Assembly: GCF_024748615.1 (NCBI RefSeq)
Contig: NZ_CP087168.1
Span: 3,348,001-3,412,000, forward strand
Source of the DNA: Pseudomonas sp. B21-048
GTDB taxonomy: Bacteria > Pseudomonadota > Gammaproteobacteria > Pseudomonadales > Pseudomonadaceae
Direction of reading: 5' to 3'
DNA length: 64,000 nucleotides
The notes under the pieces were generated by a model. It was given only the letters and a program-made list of their open reading frames with translations. It made no database searches and was not told where the DNA came from. Made by a program: the position numbers and the translations under genes. Each line of letters begins with the position of its first letter. The first letter of the stretch is position 1. Positions 1 to 8,399 of the stretch are shown here, piece after piece.

Positions 1-546
1 AACGCTTGGCTCCAGTGCAATCCGGTCGACGGGCAACTGCCCCAGGTGGTGGTGCAAGACTTCATTGTCCGGCACCACCAGACCGTCATAAACGTTGGCC
101 AGCACCCGCGCCGCCACTGGGTTGGGCGCGGCGACAATCCGGTGACGAAACCCCAGCTCGCCGAGTTCGGCCCGCAATCGCGCCTCGAACTGCGGCCAGG
201 GCCCGAACAAGCCCAGGCTCGATTCGATTTCAAACACCACGGCGCGCGGGTAATGCACGCTGACCTGAGCGCTGAACCGATAGGCCCAGGCGGCCAGGAA
301 TTGCTGCCAGTGTTCGATCTCAGCGGCGTCATATTCGGCGGTGACAAAACTTTTGCTCAGGGCCTGGGCGGCGCTCATCGATTGGCCGGGCCGCAAACCC
401 AGCGCTCGCGCCGAACCGTTAACGGCTTGCAGCACCCGACGCTGGGCCGGACCGGTCAGCAGCGCCAGCGGTTCGTCAGGGTCGGGGCGCTGACGCAGTA
501 CCGCGTCCAGCGCCAATTGCGGGAAGAGAATGCAAACCCAGCGCAT
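1..546 (-). CDS. imuB: ImuB, Y-family polymerase-like SOS mutagenesis protein (3' end outside window)
   Basis: The reverse strand is open from an ATG at 546 to the window edge and starts MRWVCILFPQLALDAVL, followed by an ALGLRPGQSMSAAQAL segment typical of ImuB/DinP-like N-termini. ImuB is a Y-family polymerase homologue that acts as an adaptor for the error-prone polymerase DnaE2 (ImuC) with ImuA. It starts 8 bases after the imuA stop codon, so it is the third gene of a lexA2-imuA-imuB operon; dnaE2 would be expected just beyond the window start. Only about 182 residues are visible. The assignment rests on the N-terminal sequence and on gene order. Confidence 0.88.
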   Translation of the reverse strand, partial: MRWVCILFPQLALDAVLRQRPDPDEPLALLTGPAQRRVLQAVNGSARALGLRPGQSMSAAQALSKSFVTAEYDAAEIEHWQQFLAAWAYRFSAQVSVHYPRAVVFEIESSLGLFGPWPQFEARLRAELGELGFRHRIVAAPNPVAARVLANVYDGLVVPDNEVLHHHLGQLPVDRIALEPSV

Positions 547-553
547 GGCAACC

Positions 554-1174
554 TCAATGCCCGACGGCAAAAGCAATCGGCGCCGAACGGGCCAGCCCGC
601 CCCGGCACTTGAGCACCCGCAACTGCGCAGGTTTGGCGTCGATGGCGATGCGCAAGGCCGCTGGTGACGGGTTGATGGCTTCACTGATCGAGCGATAGGC
701 GAACGCCAATGTCTGACCGGTTTCCGCCGCCACCTGCAAACGTCGCAATGCTCGATCATCGGCCTTGTGCGGCCAGCACAACACCGCCCCGCAACTGCCC
801 GAACGCAGGCATTGTTCCGCCGCCCACAGCGCATCGCGCTCGCTGGCCTGGATGATCGACAGTTGCCGCAGATCGACCCCGGCGTTCTGCCAGGCCTGGG
901 GATACGGCACGTAAGGCGGCGCCACCAGCACGATACGCTCCCCCGCCGCCGACAGCCGCGCCAGTGCCGGCCACACCAGTTGCAACTCACCCACGCCTTG
1001 CCCGGACAACAGAATTTCAGTCAGCGCCGCTTCCGGCCAGCCGCCCGTGGGCAATGCCGCATCCAGCGCCGCATGCCCCGTGGGTTGCGGGCTGACGGCC
1101 GGTGGCGCAGGCCGGCCCTTCCAGACTTGGCCGCCATTGAACAACATATCCAACGCAACGACGGCGCCCATCAC
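554..1174 (-). CDS. imuA: ImuA, RecA-like SOS mutagenesis protein
   Basis: A 206-residue protein with the ImuA pattern: an N-terminal HAALDAALPTGGWPEAALTE segment, then a RecA-like core with LVAPPYVPYPQAW. ImuA is a RecA/SulA-like accessory factor needed with ImuB and DnaE2 for damage-induced mutagenesis. Its start overlaps the lexA2 stop (1171-1174), indicating translational coupling, and imuB follows 8 bases downstream. The gene should be induced by DNA damage through the LexA2 operator at 1781-1796. Family and context agree. Confidence 0.9.
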   Translation of the reverse strand: MMGAVVALDMLFNGGQVWKGRPAPPAVSPQPTGHAALDAALPTGGWPEAALTEILLSGQGVGELQLVWPALARLSAAGERIVLVAPPYVPYPQAWQNAGVDLRQLSIIQASERDALWAAEQCLRSGSCGAVLCWPHKADDRALRRLQVAAETGQTLAFAYRSISEAINPSPAALRIAIDAKPAQLRVLKCRGGLARSAPIAFAVGH

Positions 1175-1779
1175 CCTTGCCTCACCAGACCGCAGAACAC
1201 GCCTTCGATGGCCAGATCCTGATCGGCTCGAACAATGATCGGCTGGTAAGCCGGATTACGCGGTAACAGGCGAACAGAATCGCCGACCCGCTCGAAACGC
1301 TTGATGGTGACTTCGCCGTCGAGCCGCGCCACGACGATCTGGCCGTTGACCGCTTCGGGATTGCGCCGCACGCCCACCAGATCGCCGTCGAGAATGCCGT
1401 CCTCGATCATCGAATCGCCCTGGACCCGCAGCATGTAATCCGGCACCCGCGAGAAGATCGACGGATCAAGCAGCAAACGGCTGTGGACCTCGGCATCGGC
1501 ACCGATCGGCGCACCGGCCGCCACTCGACCGAGTACCGGAACATCCAGCAGTTCGGGCCGCGACGGTTGATTCAGCAGCCGGATACCGCGCGCCTGATGC
1601 GCATTGACCTCGATAAAACCGGCCTCGGTCAGCGCCAGCACGTGCTTGCGCGCCACGCTACGGGAGGCGAAACCAAAGGCCTCACTGATTTCAGCGAGGC
1701 TCGGGGGCTGACCGTGTTCGGCGATGCGATCGCGGATGAAGGTCAGGATAGCGGTACGGCGGGGAGTTAAAGTTGTCAT
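1171..1779 (-). CDS. lexA2: LexA2 repressor
   Basis: A LexA-family repressor of 202 residues with an N-terminal winged helix and a C-terminal S24 autoprotease domain. The cleavage site is Ala88-Gly89 in RVAAGAPIGA, the nucleophile is Ser123 in GDSM, and the base is Lys160 in VTIKRF. RecA-stimulated self-cleavage relieves repression. This second LexA normally controls only its own imuA-imuB-dnaE2 cassette, which follows here. I chose the ATG at 1779. The open frame extends to 1899, but that would put the operator inside the coding region. No Shine-Dalgarno precedes 1779, and the promoter lies so close that the mRNA may be leaderless. Confidence 0.92.
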   Translation of the reverse strand: MTTLTPRRTAILTFIRDRIAEHGQPPSLAEISEAFGFASRSVARKHVLALTEAGFIEVNAHQARGIRLLNQPSRPELLDVPVLGRVAAGAPIGADAEVHSRLLLDPSIFSRVPDYMLRVQGDSMIEDGILDGDLVGVRRNPEAVNGQIVVARLDGEVTIKRFERVGDSVRLLPRNPAYQPIIVRADQDLAIEGVFCGLVRQG

Positions 1780-1780
1780 G

Positions 1781-1796
1781 GAGTACATTTGTACTC
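1781..1796. promoter_or_regulatory. LexA2 operator
   Basis: The perfect palindrome GAGTACATTTGTACTC carries the AGTAC-N4-GTACT form bound by Pseudomonas LexA2 rather than the CTG-N10-CAG box of LexA1. It lies one base upstream of the lexA2 ATG and covers the predicted -10 element. Confidence 0.85.
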
Positions 1797-1816
1797 TTTT
1801 GGGTTTTACCTGACAA
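1788..1816 (-). promoter_or_regulatory. lexA2 promoter (sigma-70 type)
   Basis: On the reverse strand TTGTCA (1811-1816) and TACAAA (1788-1793) are separated by 17 bases. The -10 element sits inside the LexA2 operator. The expected transcription start falls within a few bases of the lexA2 ATG. Confidence 0.55.
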
Positions 1817-1933
1817 GGACCGCCAGTCAGCTTAGCCCGCGAGAAGCTGGAAACCCTGCGATGTCTTTGATAGAAGCGACCGTTTTGGCGGTCGCCCATC
1901 GATGGCTCGGGTTCTTTCAGCTGCGCTTGGGGT

Positions 1934-2821
1934 TTAGCCGATGCGCAATGCGCGCAGGTCGAGGCGACCGTCCTTGAGCGGCGGACACCAATAATAGCCG
2001 CCGGTGATCGGCCGGCTGATGCGATACAGCCCGTCGGTGATGCCGTCTTCCAGACCGCTCATGCGCCGCAACTGGGATTCGAATGCGTCGAGGGAAAAAC
2101 CGAAGGCCAGGAACATCAGGCCGGCGCGATCGCCTTCGATCCACGGCATCGAGCGACGAACCACGAAAGCTTCGGGTGTGAAGCTTTCCTGGGCGGTGCG
2201 TTTGACATGAGCGGAGATTGGCGCATCGTCGAGTTCTTCGTTGTCGCTCAGGCGCCGCCCCATGATGTTGTCCTTCTCCTGGGACGGCATCGCGTGAAAG
2301 CCTTTCAAATCATGCTGCCACTGCTGAATCGCGGCGAAGCTGCCACCGACCAGTCCCTCAGCGCCTTCGCCCAGCAGGGCTGCGGCTACAGCAGCTTCGT
2401 CGTGAGGGTTTTCGGTGCCGTCTTCGTAACCGGTCAGGTCGTGGCCGGTCATGTGACGGAAGGTTTCATTCATCTGCACCAGACGCAGGGCCGGTGCCAA
2501 TGCAGCTTCGATCGCGTGGCTGCGATTGAGCAATTCACCGCGGTCAACGCCATGCAGCCAGCACCAGAGCGCGTGTTGGGTCGACGGGTTGTCGACGCCG
2601 ACACCGACCAGCGCAGGAAAAGCGCGTAGCCCGTCGATCTGCGCGTGCAATGCCTTGACCAGGGATTCACCGAAACCGACGACCGCCGACTTTCCGTCCA
2701 CCAGGCGCATCAGGTTATCCAGCGCAGCCGGTAGTGCCTCGGCAGATTCAAGGGCGAAGAACATATGACGAGCTTGAGGCGGAACGGGGGTGGCGAGAAT
2801 GCCCGGCTGGTAGTAACTCAT
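1934..2821 (-). CDS. Dyp-type haem peroxidase
   Basis: A 295-residue dye-decolourising peroxidase. It has the family signature GYEDGTENP, with distal Asp134 of GxxDG, and a proximal haem-ligand candidate, His205, in AHVKRTA. There is no signal peptide, so it is probably cytosolic and of the YfeX-like class. It would reduce H2O2 with a haem cofactor; the physiological substrate is unknown. It is a single gene with its own promoter region (2822-3046 is non-coding). The ATG at 2821 is preceded by AAGGAG. Confidence 0.9.
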   Translation of the reverse strand: MSYYQPGILATPVPPQARHMFFALESAEALPAALDNLMRLVDGKSAVVGFGESLVKALHAQIDGLRAFPALVGVGVDNPSTQHALWCWLHGVDRGELLNRSHAIEAALAPALRLVQMNETFRHMTGHDLTGYEDGTENPHDEAAVAAALLGEGAEGLVGGSFAAIQQWQHDLKGFHAMPSQEKDNIMGRRLSDNEELDDAPISAHVKRTAQESFTPEAFVVRRSMPWIEGDRAGLMFLAFGFSLDAFESQLRRMSGLEDGITDGLYRISRPITGGYYWCPPLKDGRLDLRALRIG

Positions 2822-3046
2822 ATGAACTCCTTCAGAAAGAGTACGAAGTTTAACCGGGGGATCGTTATTTGTGTGTTTTCAGGGCAAAAGATCGCAGTTG
2901 CTACAGGCTTTCATGACTGGATGAGCCGACAGATTGGCACTTCACAACGCCGAGCCAAAAGATCATAAGATGATCCATGACAAGCGCGTCCGAGGCCTGC
3001 TAAAACGATTCATCCGTGCATCACCCAATCCAGACGGGGTAGCGAT

Positions 3047-4672
3047 ATGACCACAGCACCAATCCTTGGCAACCTGTTTCCCACCGCCGACAACGTCCCG
3101 GAAAAATACCGCCTCAACGGCCCGACCGAGCAGCGCGAATACCTGGTCGATGGCGAACTGAAAACCTGGTCCGGGCCCCTCGCCCAAGTCCGTAGCCCGG
3201 TGTACCTGAGGGCGGCGAATGGCGATGAACAGGTCATTCTCGGCAGCACGCCGCTACTCGATGCCGAGACCGCACTGACCGCTCTGGACGCCGCCGTCCG
3301 CGCCTATGATCGGGGCCAGGGCCTATGGCCGACCCTGCGCGTGGCCGAGCGTATCCAGCACGTCGAAACCTTCCTGGCTCGCATGCGCGAACAGCGCGAG
3401 GCGGTGGTCAAGTTGCTGATGTGGGAGATCGGCAAAAACCTCAAGGACTCGGAAAAAGAGTTCGACCGCACCTGCGACTACATCGTCGACACCGTCAACG
3501 CCCTCAAGGAACTCGACCGCCGCTCCAGCCGCTTCGAACTGGAACAGGACACCCTCGGCCAGATCCGCCGCGTTCCGTTGGGCGTGGCGTTGTGCATGGG
3601 ACCTTACAATTACCCGCTGAACGAAACCTTCACCACGCTGATTCCCGCGCTGATCATGGGCAACACCGTGGTGTTCAAACCGGCCAAGCTTGGTGTGCTG
3701 TTGATTCGCCCGCTGCTCGAAGCGTTCCGCGACAGCTTCCCGGCCGGGGTGATCAACGTCATTTACGGCAGCGGCCGCGAGACCGTCAGTGCGCTGATGG
3801 CCAGCGGCAAGATCGATATCTTTGCGTTCATCGGCACCAACAAGGCCGCCAGCGACCTGAAAAAACTCCACCCAAGGCCTCACCGCCTGCGCGCGGCGCT
3901 GGGCCTGGACGCGAAAAACCCCGGCATTGTTTTGCCGGAGGTCGATCTGGACAATGCTGTGAACGAAGCTGTCACCGGCGCCCTGTCGTTCAACGGCCAG
4001 CGCTGTACCGCGCTGAAAATCCTCTTCGTCCATGAAGACGTGGTCGAGGCGTTCATCGAGAAATTCAACACCAAACTCGCCGCCCTCAAACCCGGCATGC
4101 CGTGGGACAGTGGCGTGGCCCTGACGCCATTGCCGGAATCAGGCAAGGTCGACTATCTGCACACGCTGGTGGCGGACGCGGTCAGCAAAGGTGCAGCCGT
4201 GGTCAACCCCAACGGTGGTGAGTCCCGCGCATCGTTCTTCTACCCGGCCGTGTTGTACCCGGTGACACCGCAGATGCGTGTCTACCAGGAAGAACAGTTC
4301 GGCCCGGTCGTGCCGATCGTGCCCTACCGTCATCTGGACACCGTGATCGATTACGTCCTGGAATCCGACTTCGGCCAGCAACTGAGCATCTTCGGCACCA
4401 ACCCGGTGGCGGTCGGCAGGCTGGTGGACACCTTCGCCAATCAGGTCGGCCGGATCAACCTCAACACCCAGTGCCAGCGCGGTCCGGACACTTATCCGTT
4501 CAACGGTCGCAAGAACTCCGCCGAAGGCACGCTGTCGGTGCACGATGCGCTGAGAGTGTTCTCGATTCGGACCCTGGTGGCGACCAAATTCCAGGAAAGC
4601 AGCAAAGAGCTCATCAGCGAGATCATCAGCGGACGAAACTCGAGCTTCCTGACCACCGACTACATCTTCTGA
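3047..4672 (+). CDS. gapN: NADP-dependent glyceraldehyde-3-phosphate dehydrogenase-like aldehyde dehydrogenase
   Basis: A 541-residue aldehyde dehydrogenase superfamily protein of the GapN type, with a cofactor-binding segment MGPYNYPLNETF and catalytic Cys320 in FNGQRCTALK. Non-phosphorylating GapN oxidises glyceraldehyde 3-phosphate directly to 3-phosphoglycerate and makes NADPH. At the position of the usual catalytic Glu (LELGGK in most relatives) this protein reads LGLDAK, so the general base appears absent or displaced. It converges with the exporter gene ending at 4679, leaving only six bases between them. The ALDH fold is sure; the exact substrate is inferred. Confidence 0.8.
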   Translation: MTTAPILGNLFPTADNVPEKYRLNGPTEQREYLVDGELKTWSGPLAQVRSPVYLRAANGDEQVILGSTPLLDAETALTALDAAVRAYDRGQGLWPTLRVAERIQHVETFLARMREQREAVVKLLMWEIGKNLKDSEKEFDRTCDYIVDTVNALKELDRRSSRFELEQDTLGQIRRVPLGVALCMGPYNYPLNETFTTLIPALIMGNTVVFKPAKLGVLLIRPLLEAFRDSFPAGVINVIYGSGRETVSALMASGKIDIFAFIGTNKAASDLKKLHPRPHRLRAALGLDAKNPGIVLPEVDLDNAVNEAVTGALSFNGQRCTALKILFVHEDVVEAFIEKFNTKLAALKPGMPWDSGVALTPLPESGKVDYLHTLVADAVSKGAAVVNPNGGESRASFFYPAVLYPVTPQMRVYQEEQFGPVVPIVPYRHLDTVIDYVLESDFGQQLSIFGTNPVAVGRLVDTFANQVGRINLNTQCQRGPDTYPFNGRKNSAEGTLSVHDALRVFSIRTLVATKFQESSKELISEIISGRNSSFLTTDYIF

Positions 4673-4678
4673 GGTCTG

Positions 4679-5572
4679 TTACTGCGCCGCCAGCCGCCGA
4701 AGCTTCAGGCCCCAACCCTGTTGCATCCCGGCGGCGGCCAACAGAATCGCGGCGACACCCATCCATTGCAGCGGCTCCAGGCGATGGCCGAAGGCGAACC
4801 AGTCAACGAAAATCGCCGCAATCGGGTAGATGAACGACAGCGCGCCGGTCAGCGCTGTCGGTAGTTTTTGAATCGCGCCGTAGAGCAACACATACATCAA
4901 ACCGGTGTGCACGATGCCCAGGGTCACCAGGCTGGCCCAGGCACTGGGCGTTTGCGGTATCGCCGAGAAATGCGCAAACGGCGCGAGCAACAGAACGCCG
5001 GTGCAGACCTGGATCAACGCGATCAGATGCGGTGGCGTGCCGGTCAGGCGCTTGATGATCAACGCGGCAATCGCGTACAGAAAGGCAGCGCCCAGCGCCA
5101 GACCAATCCCCATCAGGTAATCGTTGCCGCCCTCGCCCTGCTCACCATGGGCGCTGACAATCGCCAGCATTCCGAGAAACGAAATGCCCAGCCAGAACAG
5201 TTTCTGCAGGGTGATCTTCTCGTTGAGGAACAACGCGGCTAACCCCACCAGCATGAACGGCTGGACGTTATAGACCGCCGTACCAATGGCTATGGAAGCG
5301 CGGGAGTAAGAAGCAAACAACAGTACCCAGTTGCCGACAATCGCCACGCCGCTGAGTACCGCCAGCAAGAACGTGATGCGGGTCAGAATGCCAGGACGCA
5401 AAAAGCCAAACGCCGCGCAGATCAGCAACAAGGTGGCGGCGCCAAAAACGCAGCGCCAGAACACCACGTCCAGCACCGGTTGCCCGGACACCAGCACAAA
5501 CCAACCAATGGTCCCGGAAATGAGCATGGCGGCGGTCATTTCGAATGAGCCGCGACGTAGTGTTTTGTCCAT
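4679..5572 (-). CDS. EamA-type (DMT superfamily) membrane exporter
   Basis: A protein of about 297 residues with ten predicted membrane segments in two EamA repeats. The motifs LNEKITLQKLFWLGISFLG and FIYPIAAIFVDWFAFG fall at the repeat ends. Such proteins export amino acids or other small metabolites. A strong AGGAGG (5579-5584) precedes tandem ATGs at 5575 and 5572; the second has the better spacing. It is divergent from the Lrp-type regulator at 5708, its likely controller, which suggests an amino-acid or related substrate. The open frame extends further upstream to 5671 without a ribosome site. Confidence 0.8.
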   Translation of the reverse strand: MDKTLRRGSFEMTAAMLISGTIGWFVLVSGQPVLDVVFWRCVFGAATLLLICAAFGFLRPGILTRITFLLAVLSGVAIVGNWVLLFASYSRASIAIGTAVYNVQPFMLVGLAALFLNEKITLQKLFWLGISFLGMLAIVSAHGEQGEGGNDYLMGIGLALGAAFLYAIAALIIKRLTGTPPHLIALIQVCTGVLLLAPFAHFSAIPQTPSAWASLVTLGIVHTGLMYVLLYGAIQKLPTALTGALSFIYPIAAIFVDWFAFGHRLEPLQWMGVAAILLAAAGMQQGWGLKLRRLAAQ

Positions 5573-5707
5573 CATCAACCTCCTGTGTTTGAACCCAAAG
5601 TATGCCAATCCACTGGGGAGCTTCTCCAGCGCAAAAAGCAGGCTAAACTCGGCTTCTGCCTTTTTTATCAAGGCTTATTCAGCCGATTACCTAACAGAGG
5701 ATTTGCC

Positions 5708-6145
5708 ATGACCGACGACATCGACCAAGTGCTGATCAGCGCGCTGATGGAAGACTCACGCCGCTCGCTCAAGGCCCTGGCACAGATCAGCGGCCTGTCC
5801 TCGCCCAGCGTCGCCGAGCGCCTGCGCCGCCTCGAAGAACGTGGCGTGCTCAAGGGCTACACCGTCGAGATCGACCCCAAATGCTTCGGCTACCAACTCC
5901 AGGCCATCGTCCGCATCCGCCCGCTGCCGGGCCAGTTGCAGGAAGTGGAGCGACAGATTCAGGCCATCCCCGAATTCACCGAGTGCGACAAAGTCACCGG
6001 CGACGACTGCTTCATCGCCCGCCTGCATGTGCGCTCGATGGAACAACTGGACACCCTCCTCGACCGCCTCAACAGCCACGCAGAAACCAACACCGCCATC
6101 GTCAAGAAAACCCCGGTCAAGCGCCGGCTGCCACCGATGGCTTAA
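5708..6145 (+). CDS. Lrp/AsnC-family transcriptional regulator
   Basis: A 145-residue Lrp/AsnC regulator. It has an N-terminal helix-turn-helix (LKALAQISGLSSPSVAERLR) and a C-terminal RAM/ligand-binding domain with the GDDCFIARLHV segment. It begins at ATG 5708 behind AGAGGA; the open frame further upstream lacks a ribosome site. It is divergent from an EamA exporter, so the 5576-5707 gap probably holds a shared operator, with an amino acid as effector (inference). A strong terminator follows at 6191. Confidence 0.88.
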   Translation: MTDDIDQVLISALMEDSRRSLKALAQISGLSSPSVAERLRRLEERGVLKGYTVEIDPKCFGYQLQAIVRIRPLPGQLQEVERQIQAIPEFTECDKVTGDDCFIARLHVRSMEQLDTLLDRLNSHAETNTAIVKKTPVKRRLPPMA

Positions 6146-6190
6146 GTGCTGTTTTGTTGAAACCAACGAGCTGTGCCAAATCACAGACAA

Positions 6191-6217
6191 TAAAAAACCC
6201 GCCGAAGCGGGTTTTTT
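6191..6217. terminator. Bidirectional Rho-independent terminator
   Basis: AAAAAACCCGC CGAA GCGGGTTTTTT forms a stem with an A tract on one side and a T tract on the other. It serves the Lrp gene and, on the other strand, the converging YccA-family gene. Confidence 0.85.
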
Positions 6218-6232
6218 ACTCAAGGCTGATGA

Positions 6233-6904
6233 TCAATCATCGCGGCTCATGATGCCGAACAGTTGCAACAAACTGATGAACAGGTTGTAGATCGAGACAT
6301 ACAGGCTGATGGTCGCCATGATGTAGTTGCGCTCACCGCCGTGAATGATAGCGCTGGTCTGGAACAGAATGCACACCGACGAGAACAGCACGAAACCTGC
6401 GCTGATCGCCAGTTGCAGACCGCTGATCTGGAAGAACAAGCTCGCCAGTGTCGCGCCCAGCAGCACAAAGAAACCGGCTGTGATGAAACCGCCGAGGAAG
6501 CTCATGTCCTTACGAGTGATCAGCACATACGCCGACAGGCCGCCGAACACCAGCGCGGTCATCGCAAAGGCCGAACTGACCACTTCCGCCCCGCCCTGCA
6601 TGCCCAGGTAACGGTTGAGGATCGGGCCAAGCAGGAAACCCATGAAACCGGTCAGCGCGAACGCAGACACCAGGCCCCACGCCGAGTCACGGAGTTTGTT
6701 GGTGAGAAAGAAAAGGCCGTAGAAGCCGATCAGCACCACGAAGATATTCGGGTAGCCGACACGCATCTGCTGCGCGACAAACGCCATCACGCCGCTGAAT
6801 GCGAGGGTGAGAGCGAGTAAGCCGTAAGTGTTGCGCAGGACGCGGCTAACCTCTAGCTGCTCAGCCTGCACGCTGTTATTAACTGCGTAATCCTGTTCGC
6901 GCAT
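6233..6904 (-). CDS. Bax inhibitor-1/YccA family membrane protein
   Basis: A 223-residue protein with seven predicted membrane segments and a short hydrophilic N-terminus (MREQDYAVNN), which is the typical YccA/BI-1 layout. E. coli YccA is a substrate and modulator of the FtsH membrane protease; other BI-1 proteins are pH-gated channels. I start it at ATG 6904, since upstream codons lack a ribosome site. It is a single gene that ends at the bidirectional terminator. Confidence 0.88.
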   Translation of the reverse strand: MREQDYAVNNSVQAEQLEVSRVLRNTYGLLALTLAFSGVMAFVAQQMRVGYPNIFVVLIGFYGLFFLTNKLRDSAWGLVSAFALTGFMGFLLGPILNRYLGMQGGAEVVSSAFAMTALVFGGLSAYVLITRKDMSFLGGFITAGFFVLLGATLASLFFQISGLQLAISAGFVLFSSVCILFQTSAIIHGGERNYIMATISLYVSIYNLFISLLQLFGIMSRDD

Positions 6905-7028
6905 GGCGACACTCCTGTTGGGTTTGAAACGTTCAGTCGCAAAGATCATAACAGACGCTCTGTAACAAGCCATGCAGAGAGTTTGACAGTGTGTTTCATT
7001 CAGGTATTATGGCGCCCGCAACGCAAAC

Positions 7029-7116
7029 GGAGGTGTGGCCGAGTGGTTTAAGGCAACGGTCTTGAAAACCGTCGACTGTAACAGGTCCATGAGTTCGAAT
7101 CCCATCGCCTCCGCCA
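7029..7116 (+). tRNA. tRNA-Ser (anticodon TGA)
   Basis: An 88-base serine tRNA with acceptor strand GGAGGTG pairing to CGCCTCC, then G and an encoded CCA. It has a long variable arm, a GTTCGAATC T-loop and the anticodon loop CTTGAAA. Its 3' half is the left boundary of the genomic island; a 55-bp near-copy occurs at 25290-25344. Confidence 0.95.
7061..7115. repeat. Island left boundary repeat (attL-like, inside tRNA-Ser)
   Basis: The 3' 55 bases of the tRNA gene match 25290-25344 with three mismatches. The downstream hairpin terminator is also duplicated. This is the usual signature of integration into a tRNA 3' end. Confidence 0.75.
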
Positions 7117-7129
7117 TATTTGTACCGAC

Positions 7130-7153
7130 AAAGCCCTGATTATTCAGGGCTTT
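7130..7153 (+). terminator. tRNA-Ser terminator hairpin
   Basis: AAAGCCCTGA TTAT TCAGGGCTTT is a perfect 10-bp stem just downstream of the tRNA. A copy with one loop change lies at 25358-25381. Confidence 0.8.
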
Positions 7154-7320
7154 GTCGTTTCTGAGGTTTGGGTGACGGCTTTTTTTTGGAAGTGTTACAA
7201 AGCTATTTGGTAACCGTTACAAAACTTTCCGGTTTTTCCCATCCTGCGGCGTCCTGCCGATCGTTAAACATCCTTCATGTAATGCGATGCTACGCTGTCA
7301 TCAAAACAGAGGGTTTGCGA

Positions 7321-7514
7321 TGCCACATTCAGACCTGCTCCCCTCCCTGCTGTACAAGATCAACGAAAACCAACTCGCCCTCGAAGCCGCAATCATGGAG
7401 CTTTCCAACTGGGTCGAACAACGCGGCTCGGTCGACGTCCCCGACAAGGTGCGGGGCGCCCTAGACACGATCGACAAGAACGAGGAGTATCATCAAGTAC
7501 ACTTGCGGTCCTGA
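7321..7514 (+). CDS. Small hypothetical protein
   Basis: A 64-residue acidic, helical protein (MPHSDLLPSLLYKINENQ...) with no membrane segment. The ATG at 7321 follows an AGAGGG ribosome site. It is the first gene inside the island, close to the tRNA. I do not recognise a function. The last residues (HQVHLRS) look unrelated to the acidic helix before them, so the end may be altered. Confidence 0.55.
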
Positions 7515-8024
7515 TGACACCGGAGTGTCCTGCTCACGGTTATCAAGGGCAGGCTTTACATCCTCCAACCCATGGTTGCACCGAACATCGTGCGAGTTGG
7601 GGAATGGAAATTGCGTTGATCTATCTACCTCTTGCTGCATCCCGCCGCAGCGCTTGCACCACACGGCTCCATTCAAAAAGGACCAGCTCTGATGGCTAGG
7701 TAAGGATCTTATCCAGAGTCGTCACTCTGCTGATACCTGTACAAAACATGTACAAAATATACTAGACCATGGGTTCTTGCCTTCAAGACCAGCCGGAGGA
7801 GAATAGCGGGTGGGGTCTGAAGCAAATGAGTAGGGTTATACAACCAACAAGCTCGGTTGCTCATAAGCGCATCACGCCGCTCATATCCGCTACACGTTGC
7901 TTGACTTTTAAAGATCGTCGTCTAGCCTCTGTTAGGATTAAACAAAACCATAGCAAATGTAGTTAACTTAGCTTTAAGGGATAGATTCAGTCGTCACTCC
8001 TAATGGAATAAGGAGCTCATCAAA
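7515..8024. other. Gene-free stretch in island
   Basis: No convincing coding region. The sequence becomes A+T-rich from about 7740. Around 7738-7756 the motif TGTACAAAA occurs twice, as CTGTACAAAAC and ATGTACAAAAT, a pattern that could be a protein-binding or recombination-site remnant. Nothing else is visible. Confidence 0.4.
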
Positions 8025-8231
8025 TTGCCCACCAATGCCAAAAATCTAACCGTATATTCATCAAAAACGTACGATGACTTTCTAGCTGCGCGCGATCAAC
8101 TGATGATGCATAAGTACATTTTTAATCAGTACAAGCCGAGATCAATAATAAGCACCTCAACTGGAAACAGGACACCAAGCCCCTTCCTGATAACAAATCA
8201 AAGTTCGATACACCTACTGGCAAATATTTAA
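8025..8231 (+). CDS. Hypothetical small protein
   Basis: A possible 68-residue protein starting at TTG 8025 behind AAGGAG (8010-8015). It begins with PTNAKNLTVYSSKTYDDFL and is low in GC. No family is recognised. The second half is rich in Ser, Thr and Pro and may be read-through of non-coding DNA. It could be the remnant of a longer gene upstream of the aegerolysin. Confidence 0.35.
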   Translation: MPTNAKNLTVYSSKTYDDFLAARDQLMMHKYIFNQYKPRSIISTSTGNRTPSPFLITNQSSIHLLANI

Positions 8232-8323
8232 AATATCATGCCTGAACAGGGCATCAAAAACAACTAACAAAATCTATAAAAAAGGAGTAATCGCATACAA
8301 CTAGACACATAACACAACCGGAG

Positions 8324-8353
8324 CAAAACCAAAACCAAAACCAAAACCAAAAC
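8324..8353. repeat. Tandem hexamer (CAAAAC)5
   Basis: Five perfect copies of CAAAAC followed by CAAC, 47 bases upstream of the aegerolysin start. It lies in the probable 5' leader or promoter region, where copy-number slippage could change expression. Confidence 0.8.
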
Positions 8354-8399
8354 CAACTATTGCAGACGCAATGTTAATTCAATAAAAGGAATTATACCG

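Noticed and set aside
1780..1899. N-terminal extension of LexA2 to 1899
   Set aside because: It would place the operator and promoter inside the gene, and the extra residues do not look like LexA.
8324..8353. CRISPR-like repeat
   Set aside because: It is a 6-bp tandem repeat without spacers. No CRISPR array or cas gene is seen in the window.
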